The notes under the pieces were generated by a model. The model made no database searches. It saw only the letters and a list, made by a program, of their open reading frames with translations, and was not told where the DNA came from. A stretch of 64,000 nucleotides of DNA from Arthrobacter sp. zg-Y820 (lineage in GTDB: Bacteria; Actinomycetota; Actinomycetes; Actinomycetales; Micrococcaceae), in contig NZ_CP126247.1 of assembly GCF_030142155.1 (NCBI RefSeq), positions 2,666,001 to 2,730,000 of the forward strand, in the 5' to 3' direction. Made by a program: the position numbers and the translations under genes. Shown here in pieces: positions 44,874-54,161 of this stretch (position 1 is the stretch's first letter; every line of letters begins with the position of its first letter).

Positions 44874-46205
44874 TTGACTGTGAACAGCCCTAACGCTTGG
44901 CGCCAGCCCAATGCCGCCCTGTATACAGACCATTACGAGTTGACCATGCTGCAGGCTGCCCTGCACTCGGGCACCGCCTCCCGCCGCTCGGTGTTTGAGG
45001 TCTTCGGCCGCCGGCTGCCCGACGGCCGACGATACGGCGTCGTCGCCGGCACCGGCCGGATCCTCGAGGCACTGGCCGCCTTCCGGTTCGACGACGAGCA
45101 GCTGGACTTCCTGGAACGCACCTCGGTGGTGGATGCGCCCACGCTGAAGTGGCTGGCCGATTTCCGCTTCTCCGGCAACATCTTCGGATACGCGGAAGGC
45201 GAGGCGTACTTCCCGCATTCGCCCATCCTGACCGTTGAATCGACCTTCGCCGAGGCCTGCATCCTGGAGACCCTCCTGCTGTCGGTCCTGAACCATGACA
45301 GCGCCATCGCGTCCGCGGCATCGCGGATGGTCAGCGCCGCCGGCGACCGTCCCTGCATTGAAATGGGATCGCGCCGCACGCACGAGGAGGCGGCAGTGGC
45401 CGCCGCCCGGGCTGCGATCATCGCCGGCTTCGATTCCACGTCGAACCTCGAAGCCGGGCGCCGCTACGGTTTGAAGACCGTGGGCACCGCCGCCCATTCC
45501 TTTACCCTGCTGCATGACACGGAGCCTGACGCCTTTGCGGCCCAGATCGGCTCGCTGGGTGTTGGCACGTCGCTGCTGGTGGACACGTACGACGTCGAAC
45601 AGGGCGTGCGCAACGCCGTCGCCGCCGCCGGTCCGGAACTTGGCGGGGTCCGGCTGGATTCCGGCGACCTGGTGGCCCAGGCCAAGTGGGTGCGCGAGCT
45701 GCTCGATGACCTGGGCAACACGGACACCCGGATCATGGTGACCTCGGACCTGGACGAATACGCCATCGCCGCCCTGGCCTCCGCCCCGGTGGACGCGTAC
45801 GGCGTGGGAACGTCCCTGGTCACCGGATCCGGTGCGCCCACGGCCGGAATGGTCTACAAACTGGTCAGCCGCGAAGGGGACGACCACGAGTTTGTCTCGG
45901 TGGCCAAGGCCGCCAAGAACAAGGCGTCCCGCGGCGGACGCAAGTATGCGCTGCGCCGGCTCAATGAGCGCGGCACGGCCACCGCCGAGGTCATCGGCAT
46001 CGGCCACCGGCCGGTCGATGACGGCAACGACCGCCCGCTGCTGGAGCAGTTTGTTGCCGACGGCGAAATCCTTCCCGGCTGGACCGGGGCTGAAGCCGTG
46101 GACCGGGCCGCCAAGCGGCATACCGCGTCCCTGGCTGAACTTCCAACCGCGGTGAACCGCCTGCAGCGCGGCGAACCGGTAATCCCCACCGAATACGAGG
46201 AGTGA
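44874..46205 (+). CDS. pncB: Nicotinate phosphoribosyltransferase
   Basis: The enzyme (443 residues from TTG 44874) joins nicotinate to PRPP in NAD salvage. Motifs: YTDHYELTML near the start, FEVFGRRLPDGRRYGV, EMGSRRTHEEAA and the GTAAHSFTLLHD segment with the phosphorylated His. GGGGGA at 44861-44866 favours TTG 44874; GTG 44880 is an alternative two codons on. The pncA start lies three bases from its stop. It is divergent from clpS. Confidence 0.95.
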   Translation: MTVNSPNAWRQPNAALYTDHYELTMLQAALHSGTASRRSVFEVFGRRLPDGRRYGVVAGTGRILEALAAFRFDDEQLDFLERTSVVDAPTLKWLADFRFSGNIFGYAEGEAYFPHSPILTVESTFAEACILETLLLSVLNHDSAIASAASRMVSAAGDRPCIEMGSRRTHEEAAVAAARAAIIAGFDSTSNLEAGRRYGLKTVGTAAHSFTLLHDTEPDAFAAQIGSLGVGTSLLVDTYDVEQGVRNAVAAAGPELGGVRLDSGDLVAQAKWVRELLDDLGNTDTRIMVTSDLDEYAIAALASAPVDAYGVGTSLVTGSGAPTAGMVYKLVSREGDDHEFVSVAKAAKNKASRGGRKYALRRLNERGTATAEVIGIGHRPVDDGNDRPLLEQFVADGEILPGWTGAEAVDRAAKRHTASLAELPTAVNRLQRGEPVIPTEYEE

Positions 46206-46207
46206 GA

Positions 46208-46831
46208 ATGACGCGTGCCCTGATTGTTGTCGACGTCCAGAACGACTTCTGCGAGGGAGGATCGCTCGCCGTTCCCGGCGGCACCGACACCGCCTCCGAA
46301 ATCACCGACTACATCGAAACGACGCTGGGGCGTTACGACGTGGTGGCCGCCACCCAGGACTGGCACATTGAACCCGGCTCCCATTTCTCCGACACCCCCG
46401 ACTACAAGAATTCCTGGCCCGTGCACTGCGTCGCCGGTTCCACCGGTGCCAGCCTGCATCCGGACCTGGACACCGAACACATCGATGCGTTTTTCCGCAA
46501 GGGCCAGTACGAGGCGGCCTACTCCGGTTTCGAAGGGGTGCTCGCCCCCGAAGACGAAGTCCCCACCGGCGACCTGGATACCGCGGCGGTTCCCCCGGAC
46601 CCGGCAGAAACCGTCAGCCTCGATGACTGGCTGCGCGAGAACGACGTCGAGGAAGTGGTGATCGTGGGCCTGGCCGCCGACTACTGCGTCCGGGCCACGG
46701 CCTTGGACGCCATTGCCGCCGGCTACGACACGTTCGTCATTCCGGAGCTGTGCCGCGGAATCGACCGCGCCGAAACCCGGGCCGCCCTGACCGAGCTCGA
46801 AGATGCCGGCGTGGAGCTGCTGGACCTCTAG
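46208..46831 (+). CDS. pncA: Nicotinamidase (isochorismatase superfamily)
   Basis: A 207-residue cysteine hydrolase that turns nicotinamide into nicotinate, the substrate of the preceding pncB product. The catalytic Asp (VDVQNDF), Lys (FFRKGQ) and Cys (LAADYCVRAT) are all present, with the cis-peptide segment before the Cys. GAGGAG (46197-46202) supports ATG 46208 rather than GTG 46202. pncBA form a two-gene salvage operon. Confidence 0.94.
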   Translation: MTRALIVVDVQNDFCEGGSLAVPGGTDTASEITDYIETTLGRYDVVAATQDWHIEPGSHFSDTPDYKNSWPVHCVAGSTGASLHPDLDTEHIDAFFRKGQYEAAYSGFEGVLAPEDEVPTGDLDTAAVPPDPAETVSLDDWLRENDVEEVVIVGLAADYCVRATALDAIAAGYDTFVIPELCRGIDRAETRAALTELEDAGVELLDL

Positions 46832-46871
46832 TCCGCCTTCCCCCCCTGCTCTTCCCTTGCCCCTCCCCGAG

Positions 46872-46919
46872 ATGGCAGAAGGTGCAGTTCCCAGCGCTGG
46901 GAACTGCACCTTCTGCCAT
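46872..46919. terminator. Perfect 48-nt palindrome, bidirectional terminator
   Basis: Bases 46872-46895 are exactly complementary to 46896-46919, with an ideal centre (AGCGCT), and the pairing extends three more bases past one mismatch. It separates the convergent pncA and helicase genes. In RNA it would form a hairpin of over 20 bp. A short TTTC follows on the + side. Confidence 0.7.
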
Positions 46920-46970
46920 TTCGCGGGACACTGACGCGGAGAAGCCCGGAATGGCCGACTCCCGGCAGCC

Positions 46971-48758
46971 TTACTTGCGGCCGATGAACCAGTCCTGCAG
47001 CTTCTTCAGCCGCTGGTTGAGCTGCTCCTCATTGGCCTGGGCCACGGGCGGCCCGCCGCAGATGCGGCGCAGCTCGCTGTGCACCATTCCGTGCGGCATG
47101 CCCGAGCGCGCCGACCAGGCGGAAACGTTCTTCGCCAGCTGGCCGCGCAGCTCGGTCAGCTGCCGGTGGTCCATGACCGCCGGTGCCGGTTCGGGTTCGG
47201 GGGCTGCGGCAGCTTTGCGGCCGCGGCGGGACAGCTGTTCGTGCTGGCGCTGGCGCAGCAGCACACCCATCTGGTCCGCGTCCAGCAGCCCGGGGATGCC
47301 CAGGAAGTCCTGTTCCTCTTCGCTGCCGAGCTCGCCGCCGGTGCCGAATTCGCCGCCGTCGAAAAGAACCCGGTCAAAGGAGGCCTGGGATTCCAGGGCC
47401 TCGAACTTCTGCTTGGTGAGGGAGTCCGAGGCCTTTTCCTCCTTGTTGGCCGCTTCCATGAGGCTGTCCTCCAGCCCAAAGCCCTCCTCCTCGAGGTGGC
47501 TCTCCGGCCGGTCCAGGGCGTGGTCGCGCTCCATTTCCAGCTGGTTGGCCAAGGCCATCAGGTTGGGCACCGAAGGCAGGAAGACCGACGCCGTTTCCCC
47601 GCGTTTGCGGGCACGCACAAAACGGCCCACAGCCTGCGCGAAAAACAGCGGCGTTGCGGTGGAGGTGGCATACACGCCGACCGCCAGCCGCGGCACATCC
47701 ACACCTTCGGAGACCATCCGCACCGCGACCATCCAGCGCTGCTGCCCGGCGGAGAACTCGTCGATCTTGTCGGAGGCCTTGGCGTCGTCGGAGAGGATCA
47801 CCGTCGGAGACTCTCCCGTGATCTTCTTAAGGGTGCCGGCATAGGCCCGGGCGTCGTCGTGGTCAGTGGCAATGACCAGTCCGCCGGCGTCGGGCACCGC
47901 CCGCCGGACTTCGGTCAGCCGCCGGTCGGCGGCGGCCAGGACGGCGGGAATCCACTCGCCCGTGGGATTCAGGGCGGTGCGCCAGGCCTGGGCGGTGATG
48001 TCCTTGGTGACCGATGCCTCGCCCAGCGAGGCGGCCATTTCGTCGCCGGCGCTGGTGCGCCAGCGCATGTTGCCGGAGTAGGCCATGAACATCACGGGAC
48101 GGACCACGTGGTCGCGCAGGGCTTCGCCGTAGCCGTAGGTGTAGTCGGCCTTGGACCGGCGGATGCCGTCCCGGTCCTTCTCGTATTCAACGAACGGGAT
48201 CGCCGCCGTATCCGACCGGAACGGGGTTCCCGTCAGTGAAAGCCGTTTCACCGCCGGTTCGAAGGCCTCCCGGATGCCGTCGCCCCAGGAGAGGGCGTCG
48301 CCGCCGTGGTGGATTTCGTCGAGGATCACCAGGGTGCGGGCGGCTTCGGTCTTCGCCCTGTGCAGCATGGGTTTGGACGCCACCTGGGCGTAGGTCACGG
48401 CAACGCCAATGAAGCCGTCGCCGTGCCGTCCGTCCGCGTTCTTGAAATTGGGGTCCAGGGCCAGTCCCACCTTCGCGGCGGCGTCGGCCCACTGGCGCTT
48501 GAGGTGGTCGGTCGGTGCCACGACGGTGATCCGCTTGACGATCCCGCGGTCCACCAGCTCCGTGGCGACACGCAGGGCGAAGGTGGTCTTGCCGGCGCCG
48601 GGGGTAGCCACGGCGAGGAAGTCGTCGGCGTCGGACGCGAAGAACTTCTCGAGGGCTTCGGCCTGCCACTGGCGCAGCTTCGGGGCGGTGCCCCAGGCGG
48701 CTCGTTCCGGATAGGCGGGCGGCAGGGCCGGCCCGCCAAAGAGGGTGTCGGGGCTCAC
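46971..48758 (-). CDS. DEAD/DEAH-box superfamily 2 helicase
   Basis: The 595-residue ATPase has helicase motifs in order: I (ATPGAGKTTFA), II (DEIHHGGD), III (SLTGTPFRSD) and VI (FFAQAVGRFVRARKRGE). The layout resembles restriction-type or UvrB/XPB-like SF2 enzymes that act on DNA; the C-terminal 150 residues after the helicase core are charged and of unknown fold. It starts at GTG 48758, overlapping the MFS gene stop (GTGA). The frame continues upstream, but only as an alternate reading of the MFS gene. Confidence 0.9.
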   Translation of the reverse strand: MSPDTLFGGPALPPAYPERAAWGTAPKLRQWQAEALEKFFASDADDFLAVATPGAGKTTFALRVATELVDRGIVKRITVVAPTDHLKRQWADAAAKVGLALDPNFKNADGRHGDGFIGVAVTYAQVASKPMLHRAKTEAARTLVILDEIHHGGDALSWGDGIREAFEPAVKRLSLTGTPFRSDTAAIPFVEYEKDRDGIRRSKADYTYGYGEALRDHVVRPVMFMAYSGNMRWRTSAGDEMAASLGEASVTKDITAQAWRTALNPTGEWIPAVLAAADRRLTEVRRAVPDAGGLVIATDHDDARAYAGTLKKITGESPTVILSDDAKASDKIDEFSAGQQRWMVAVRMVSEGVDVPRLAVGVYATSTATPLFFAQAVGRFVRARKRGETASVFLPSVPNLMALANQLEMERDHALDRPESHLEEEGFGLEDSLMEAANKEEKASDSLTKQKFEALESQASFDRVLFDGGEFGTGGELGSEEEQDFLGIPGLLDADQMGVLLRQRQHEQLSRRGRKAAAAPEPEPAPAVMDHRQLTELRGQLAKNVSAWSARSGMPHGMVHSELRRICGGPPVAQANEEQLNQRLKKLQDWFIGRK

Positions 48759-50167
48759 GCTGTGAACGGCACCTTTCCTGTGTTCGGGGTAACTATTGCA
48801 CTGCGCGCACCGGAGACAATCCCCACGCACGCAAAAATGGCCAGGACCAGCCACATGACGCTGAACACGCCGGACTGGCCGGAAGCGGCAGGGTTCTGCA
48901 GCAGGGCGAAAAGAATCCCTGCCACTGTGGTTCCTGCAACGGCTCCGACCTGGTCGGAAATTTGGAGGGACGCGGAATTGCGTCCCCGGTCCGCGGAAGT
49001 GGACAGCGCCAGCACCATCACTGAGGTGCTGGAGAGGGCCAGGCCCATGGCTGCTCCCGCGAAGGACCACACCACCACGATGACCCAGAAGGGCACTGAC
49101 GGCGAGGTAAGCAGTCCGATTCCCCCCACTGCCGCAGCCAGCATGGTTGCGCCAATGACCAACAGTCGGTGACGGCGTCCGCCGGCACGCGCCTGCAGGA
49201 AAGAACCCACAGCCCAGCCTACCGCTCCTGCGGTCAATGCCAGTCCGGCAGTGGCCGGGTCCACACCGTGCGTCGCGAGCACCATGAGCGGCAGGAAGGC
49301 CTCCGCGGCGACAAATCCGGCGCTCAGCAGGCCGCGCGTGGCCACCACGCTGGGCAGGCCGCGCGCAAGCCGCAGCGTGCCCGCCGGCAGCAGCCGCCCC
49401 AGCGCGACGCCGGCTGCCGCGGCTCCCACTGCGGCCACCGACCAGAGCAGCACTGAGGACGCCAAGGCTGCTTCGTTGCCGGCCCACTGGGCGGCGAAGA
49501 CCGCGGCCGCCAGCACGGTGCCCCACAGCGCGCGGCGCCGACCCAGGGCCGGATCCAGGGCGGGATAATCGGGCGCTCCCAGGGAACGAACCCGCGGCCA
49601 GACCATGAGGCCCGCGACCAGCACAATGGGGATGACGGCGGCAAAGACCCAGCGCCAGCTCACGTACTGGGCCAGCAGCCCGGCGGCCAGGGGTCCGGCC
49701 ATGGACGGCAGGATCCAGGCCGTGGCCAGCCAGCCGAAAAGCACCGGCTGCAGTGCCGCGGGATAGATCTCGCCGATGATCACGTAGACCGCCACGATCA
49801 TGGCTCCGCCGCCGAGCCCGGACACCGCCCGGCCGGCGGTGACAATCCAAAACTCGCCGGCCAGGGCGGACAGCACCAGGCCGGCCGTCATCAGGGCCAG
49901 GCCGGCGGCCAGCGAGGGCAGCGGCCCCTGCACATCGCATCTGCTGCCGGCCACGACGGTGCCCAGCAGCGAGGCGGTCAGAAACATCGAGAACGCCAAG
50001 CCGTAGCCGGCACCGGCCGAGAGCTCCTCGGCGACCACGGGCATCGCCGTCGTCACGGCCATCGCTTCAAACGCGGAGCAGGTGATGATGGCCAGGATGC
50101 CCAGGGTCAGGGCACGGTATGCGGCGGAAAGGGCGCCGGCGGGGCGCGGTGCAGCAGACGAACCCAT
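48755..50167 (-). CDS. MFS transporter (14-helix DHA2-like exporter)
   Basis: A 470-residue membrane protein. Helix 1 starts ALTLGILAIITCSAFEAMAVTTAMPVVAEEL, with the PVVAEEL segment typical of drug:H+ antiporters (EmrB/QacA branch); RAVSGLGGGAMIVAVYVIIGEIYP covers motif C-like glycines. It lies 13 bases after the DUF3039 gene and overlaps the helicase gene by four bases, an odd combination that suggests cotranscription without a shared function. Confidence 0.88.
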   Translation of the reverse strand: MGSSAAPRPAGALSAAYRALTLGILAIITCSAFEAMAVTTAMPVVAEELSAGAGYGLAFSMFLTASLLGTVVAGSRCDVQGPLPSLAAGLALMTAGLVLSALAGEFWIVTAGRAVSGLGGGAMIVAVYVIIGEIYPAALQPVLFGWLATAWILPSMAGPLAAGLLAQYVSWRWVFAAVIPIVLVAGLMVWPRVRSLGAPDYPALDPALGRRRALWGTVLAAAVFAAQWAGNEAALASSVLLWSVAAVGAAAAGVALGRLLPAGTLRLARGLPSVVATRGLLSAGFVAAEAFLPLMVLATHGVDPATAGLALTAGAVGWAVGSFLQARAGGRRHRLLVIGATMLAAAVGGIGLLTSPSVPFWVIVVVWSFAGAAMGLALSSTSVMVLALSTSADRGRNSASLQISDQVGAVAGTTVAGILFALLQNPAASGQSGVFSVMWLVLAIFACVGIVSGARSAIVTPNTGKVPFTA

Positions 50168-50180
50168 GGACGGACCGGGA

Positions 50181-50492
50181 CTATTTGCCGCCGTCCTTGG
50201 GCGCGCTCAGCCCTTCGTAAATTTCCTTGCAGGTGGGGCAGACGGGGAACTTCTTCGGATCCCGGCCCGGCGTCCAGACCTTGCCGCACAGGGCGATCAC
50301 GGGTTCGCCGGAAAGCGCCGACTCCATGATCTTTTCCTTGCGGACGTAGTGGGAAAACCGCTCGCTGTCGCCGGGTTCTGTGTACTCACGCTGCTCTTCG
50401 CGCTCGATGACGGCGGTCGAACCGCCGCCGTCGTCCAGGCGCCGGGCAGGGTCATTTTCGAAAGGATCAGGAGGCAGACTCATGGTTTCCAT
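50181..50492 (-). CDS. DUF3039-family small protein
   Basis: A 103-residue (or 100-residue) protein with the DUF3039 pattern: GDSERFSHYVRKEKIMESALSGEPVIALCGKVW, then FPVCPTCKEIYEGL. The Cys and CPTC residues with the upstream His look like a zinc-binding set. Two starts compete: ATG 50492 and ATG 50483; neither has a strong ribosome site (GGAAA sits very close to the second). The family is actinobacterial and has no known function. It leads a unit with MFS and helicase genes. Confidence 0.85.
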   Translation of the reverse strand: METMSLPPDPFENDPARRLDDGGGSTAVIEREEQREYTEPGDSERFSHYVRKEKIMESALSGEPVIALCGKVWTPGRDPKKFPVCPTCKEIYEGLSAPKDGGK

Positions 50493-50540
50493 CTTAGTAC
50501 CCCAACAGGTTCCGAGGCCGGGCCGACTGACCGGGCCGGC

Positions 50541-52115
50541 TCATTTGTGAACCGAGACCGCACCCAGCATCTCCGGCCCGCGCCGGTCCAGCCACCGTCC
50601 GCCGATCCGGATTCCGGCCGCCAGCAGCCCTGCCCCGAACAGCACACCGCCAATCAGGGTCAGCCAGTCCCAGAGCGGATTGTCGTTCAGCAGCGCCACG
50701 AGCGCCAGGACCAGCACGGGAAGCACAATCACGATCTGCGCCAGCATGCCCAGGCCCTGCACGAGCATGCTGCGTCCGCCGGAACCCGGCGGAGTCTTGA
50801 ACGCGTTCTCCCCCGGCAGCGGAACGTTGTAGGTATACCGCGCCGATACGACGGCGGACAGACCGAACCCGCCCAGGAGGACGGCCAGGGACACCCCGAG
50901 AAGCACCGGAATCAGGTCCGTTTCCCCAAGCACCAGACATGGCACCACTGCGGCCAGGACCGTCACCGGGAGCGCAAAAATGCCGCAGGCGATGACCCGC
51001 CCGGCCCGGTCCGCTGTGCCGGAAACCCCGGTGCTGATGTGCAGGGCAAAGGCCGTGTTGTCATACGAGACATCGGCGGAAATGCAGAAGGCGAGCAGGT
51101 AACCCAGCAGCGGTCCCGCGAACAGCAGCAGCGCCGGGCCGTTGCCCTCCTGCGTGCCGAGGAACACCAGCAGAATCACCAGCAGCGGAATGATCAGCAG
51201 GGACGCGCCGTAACGCGGGTCCCGGATCCAGTAGGTCAGCGACCGGGCGGCCACGGCACCGGTGGGCGTGGCCGGGAAAAGGGCAAAGAACCCAAGCTTT
51301 CCGCCCTTGCGCCGGGGACCGGCGTTGTGCGGCGGAGTGATCAGCGCCCGCACCAGCAGCAGTTTCCAGACCCAGACCAGCGCGGCCAGGAATACGACGG
51401 CGATGGCCAGTTTGGCGGCGGCCGTTCCCGGCTGGTTCAGCGCCACGTCGCCGGGCACCGCCCAGGCTGCACCCAGCGGCGTCCAGGACAGGGTACGGGC
51501 CAGCGACGGCAGGTAGTCCTGGGCACTGCTGATGCCCGAACTGATGCCGGCGATGATCGGGCCCAGCAGCATGAGGGGAATGATCGCCACCAGGCCGGAG
51601 ATGTCCTTGAACCGGCGCGAAGAGGACATCGATGTGCTCGCGGCGACCATTACCCGGGCTGCGATGAAGCATGTGAACACCGCGATGACGGCTGACACCA
51701 CGCCCGCAGCCAGGGCCGCCGGGTTCCGCCACCAGACAGCGGCCGAGCCCAGCGCCGCCAGCAGCGTCATCGCGCCGGGGATGCCGATGAGCCCGCCCAG
51801 CGCCAGGCCGGCCAGGAGCTTGGGCAGGGGGACGGCGAAGGTCACAAAACGCGCCGGGTCCAGGGTCAGGTCCACACCGGTGGCCAGAATGGGTATCAGC
51901 GCCCACCCCAGCACGGCCACGGTGCCGGCGAGGACGGTTACGGTGCGGGCCAGCTCCGGCTCGCTGAAGCTCAAATAGAACAGGCCGCCAAACAGCAGGC
52001 CGAGCATGCCCAGGCCGTACAGCGCCCCGAAGACAAGTCCCACGATCTGCCACGGGCTCCGGCGCAGGGAGTTGCGCAGCAGGAGAAGCTTGAGCCTTAG
52101 GAGGTCCGCAACCAT
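50541..52115 (-). CDS. ABC-2 type exporter permease
   Basis: A 524-residue integral membrane protein with many helices and an N-terminus (LRLKLLLLRNSLRRSPWQIVG) typical of ABC-2 permeases of the large ABC-transporter-permease type. Its start lies inside the 3' end of the ATPase gene (19-base overlap), which ensures equal production. The substrate is unknown; lipids, peptides or antibiotics are usual for this class. Confidence 0.85.
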   Translation of the reverse strand: MVADLLRLKLLLLRNSLRRSPWQIVGLVFGALYGLGMLGLLFGGLFYLSFSEPELARTVTVLAGTVAVLGWALIPILATGVDLTLDPARFVTFAVPLPKLLAGLALGGLIGIPGAMTLLAALGSAAVWWRNPAALAAGVVSAVIAVFTCFIAARVMVAASTSMSSSRRFKDISGLVAIIPLMLLGPIIAGISSGISSAQDYLPSLARTLSWTPLGAAWAVPGDVALNQPGTAAAKLAIAVVFLAALVWVWKLLLVRALITPPHNAGPRRKGGKLGFFALFPATPTGAVAARSLTYWIRDPRYGASLLIIPLLVILLVFLGTQEGNGPALLLFAGPLLGYLLAFCISADVSYDNTAFALHISTGVSGTADRAGRVIACGIFALPVTVLAAVVPCLVLGETDLIPVLLGVSLAVLLGGFGLSAVVSARYTYNVPLPGENAFKTPPGSGGRSMLVQGLGMLAQIVIVLPVLVLALVALLNDNPLWDWLTLIGGVLFGAGLLAAGIRIGGRWLDRRGPEMLGAVSVHK

Positions 52116-52891
52116 GGCAGGCCCTCCGAGCGGGTGCGTCCGCCCACCAGCTGCACAAAACGCTCTTCCAGGGTCTCGCCGCCGCGGACCTCGTCCACGG
52201 TGCCGGCGGCGAGAAGGTTGCCGCCGGAAACCACCGCAACGTGGTCACACATGCGCTGGACCAGGTCCATGACGTGGCTGGAGACAATCACCGTGCCGCC
52301 GGAATCCACGTAGCCGGAGAGGATATCCCGGATATTGGCGGCGGAGACGGGGTCCACCGCTTCGAACGGCTCATCCAGCACCAGCAGCCGGGGCGCGTGG
52401 ATCAGCGCCGAGGCGAGGGCGATTTTCTTGGTCATGCCGGCGGAGTAGTCCACCACCAGGGTGCCCGCGTCATTGGTCAGGTCCATGGCCTCGAGGAGAT
52501 CCCGGACGCGTCCGGTGACGGTGTCGCGGTCCATGCCGCGCAGCAGGCCGGCATAGGTGACCAGCTGCTCGCCGGTGAGCCGGTCGAACAGCCGGACGCC
52601 GTCGGGCAGCACGCCCATCAGCCGCTTGGCCTTGAGCGGTTCGGCCCAGACGTCCGTCCCGTGCACCCACACCTGTCCGTGCTCGGGGCGCAGCAGGCCG
52701 GTGGCCATGGACAGCAGGGTGGTCTTGCCCGCGCCGTTGGGCCCCACCAGCCCGTAGAAGGACCCGGCAGGGACATCCAGGCTGATCCCGTTGACGGCGA
52801 TCTTCTCGCCGAAGCGCTTGCCGAGGGCACGGACGGTCAGCGCCGGGGCGGCGGGAACCGCCGCGGTATTCGGAACCATGGACTCGGTCAT
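52097..52891 (-). CDS. ABC exporter ATPase
   Basis: A 264-residue ATPase with Walker A GPNGAGKTTL, a signature of the form YSAGMTKKIALASAL (the usual LSGGQ is changed to YSAGM), and Walker B LLVLDEPFEAVD. It works with the permease encoded immediately downstream. A changed signature is common in ABC-2 exporters. It has a 140-base upstream gap to the OYE gene. Confidence 0.9.
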   Translation of the reverse strand: MTESMVPNTAAVPAAPALTVRALGKRFGEKIAVNGISLDVPAGSFYGLVGPNGAGKTTLLSMATGLLRPEHGQVWVHGTDVWAEPLKAKRLMGVLPDGVRLFDRLTGEQLVTYAGLLRGMDRDTVTGRVRDLLEAMDLTNDAGTLVVDYSAGMTKKIALASALIHAPRLLVLDEPFEAVDPVSAANIRDILSGYVDSGGTVIVSSHVMDLVQRMCDHVAVVSGGNLLAAGTVDEVRGGETLEERFVQLVGGRTRSEGLPWLRTS

Positions 52892-53037
52892 GTCAGCAGC
52901 ACTTTCGTCATGATCCCCAAGGTACCTGCCGTTCGGCGGAGGCGGATCGGCCGCAAGGACCAGAATCCGGGCCCCTGTCCGGTTTCCGGCCGCCCCTGAC
53001 CCCGTCCTGCGGACCAGACGCCGGGGTTTCGGTACGG

Positions 53038-54150
53038 CTAGGCCGGCCGCGCCCGCTCATACTGCGGCGCCCAGGGAAGCTTGGCGTCCAGTTCGCCGGC
53101 CGCCCGCATCCACCAGTGCGGGTCCCGCAGCGCGGCCCGGGCGATCAGGACGGCGTCGGCGCGGCCGGCGCGGAGGATGTCCTCCGCCTCGGACGCCGTG
53201 CTGATCAGGCCGACGGCGGCGGTCGGAACACCGGCAGCCGCACGGATGTGCTCGGCAAATCCGGTCTGATATCCCGGTGCCACCGGAATACTGGCGTCGG
53301 GCACGGCTCCGCCGGTGGAGACATCCACCAGGTCGACGCCGCGGTCGCGGGCGGCGGCGGCCAGGCGCGCCGAGGTGTGTTTGTCGACGCCGCCGTCGGT
53401 CCAGTCCGTCGCGGAGATCCGCAGGAGCAGCGGCATCGACTCGGGGATGACCGCCCGAACCGCATCGACGACTTCCAGTGTCAGGCGGCTGCGGGCTTCC
53501 TCGGACCCGCCCCAGCCGTCGGTGCGGGTGTTGACCAACGGGGTCAGGAACTGGTGCAGCAGATACCCGTGCGCGGCGTGGATCTCGATGGTGTCGAACC
53601 CGGCATCCACCGACCGCTCGGCGGCCTGCGCGTAGTCCGAAATCACCTGCCGGATGCCTGCGTCGTCCAGCATCTGCGGGGCGGCGTAGCGGCCAAAGGC
53701 ATCGGCCGTGGGGCCCACGGTCCGCCATCCGCCGTCGGCCTCCGGAACACTGCCGCGCTGCTCGGCGAACGGAGCAAACGTGGAGGCCTTGCGCCCCGCA
53801 TGAGCCAGCTGCACGCCGATCTTCGTGCCGGCGGCACCGTACCGATGGACGAAGTCCGTGATGCGCCGCCAGGCCGCCGTCTGCTCGGAGGTGTAGAGGC
53901 CGGTGTCCTGCGGGCTGATCCGCCCCTCGGGGCTGACCGCCGTGGCTTCGGTGATGATCAGCGCCGCTCCCCCGGCGGCGAAGGAACCCAGATGCATCAG
54001 GTGCCAGTCGTTCGGCACTCCGGGTGCGGTCACGGGGTCGGCCGAGTACTGGCACATGGCGGCCACCCAGCCGCGGTGGGACAGCTCCAGGCCCCGCAGC
54101 GTCACGGGGTCGAACAGGCCGGGGTTCAGGGGCGCTGCGTGTTCACTCAT
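53038..54150 (-). CDS. Old-yellow-enzyme family NADH:flavin oxidoreductase (YqjM-like)
   Basis: The 370-residue FMN-binding TIM barrel has LFDPVTLRGLELSHRGWVAAMCQYSADP at the start (with the YqjM-type Cys that tunes the flavin), LAHAGRKAS, the FDTIEIHAAHGYLLHQFLTPLVNTRTD-like segment with the substrate-binding His pair, and GLISTASEAEDILRAGRADAVLIARAALRDP at the end. It reduces activated C=C bonds with NAD(P)H. It lies 11 bases after the CnoX-like gene and is probably cotranscribed. Confidence 0.93.
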   Translation of the reverse strand: MSEHAAPLNPGLFDPVTLRGLELSHRGWVAAMCQYSADPVTAPGVPNDWHLMHLGSFAAGGAALIITEATAVSPEGRISPQDTGLYTSEQTAAWRRITDFVHRYGAAGTKIGVQLAHAGRKASTFAPFAEQRGSVPEADGGWRTVGPTADAFGRYAAPQMLDDAGIRQVISDYAQAAERSVDAGFDTIEIHAAHGYLLHQFLTPLVNTRTDGWGGSEEARSRLTLEVVDAVRAVIPESMPLLLRISATDWTDGGVDKHTSARLAAAARDRGVDLVDVSTGGAVPDASIPVAPGYQTGFAEHIRAAAGVPTAAVGLISTASEAEDILRAGRADAVLIARAALRDPHWWMRAAGELDAKLPWAPQYERARPA

Positions 54151-54161
54151 GCCGCGGCCGC

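Noticed and set aside
46832..46970. Remnant of a mobile element (perfect inverted repeat)
   Set aside because: There is no transposase, target duplication or separated ends; the palindrome has no internal sequence and sits where a terminator is expected.
48759..49940. Upstream extension of the helicase frame giving a protein of nearly 1000 residues
   Set aside because: The extension overlaps the MFS gene in another frame and translates to Arg/Gly-rich shadow sequence. GTG 48758 gives a clean overlap with the MFS stop and a normal helicase N-terminus.
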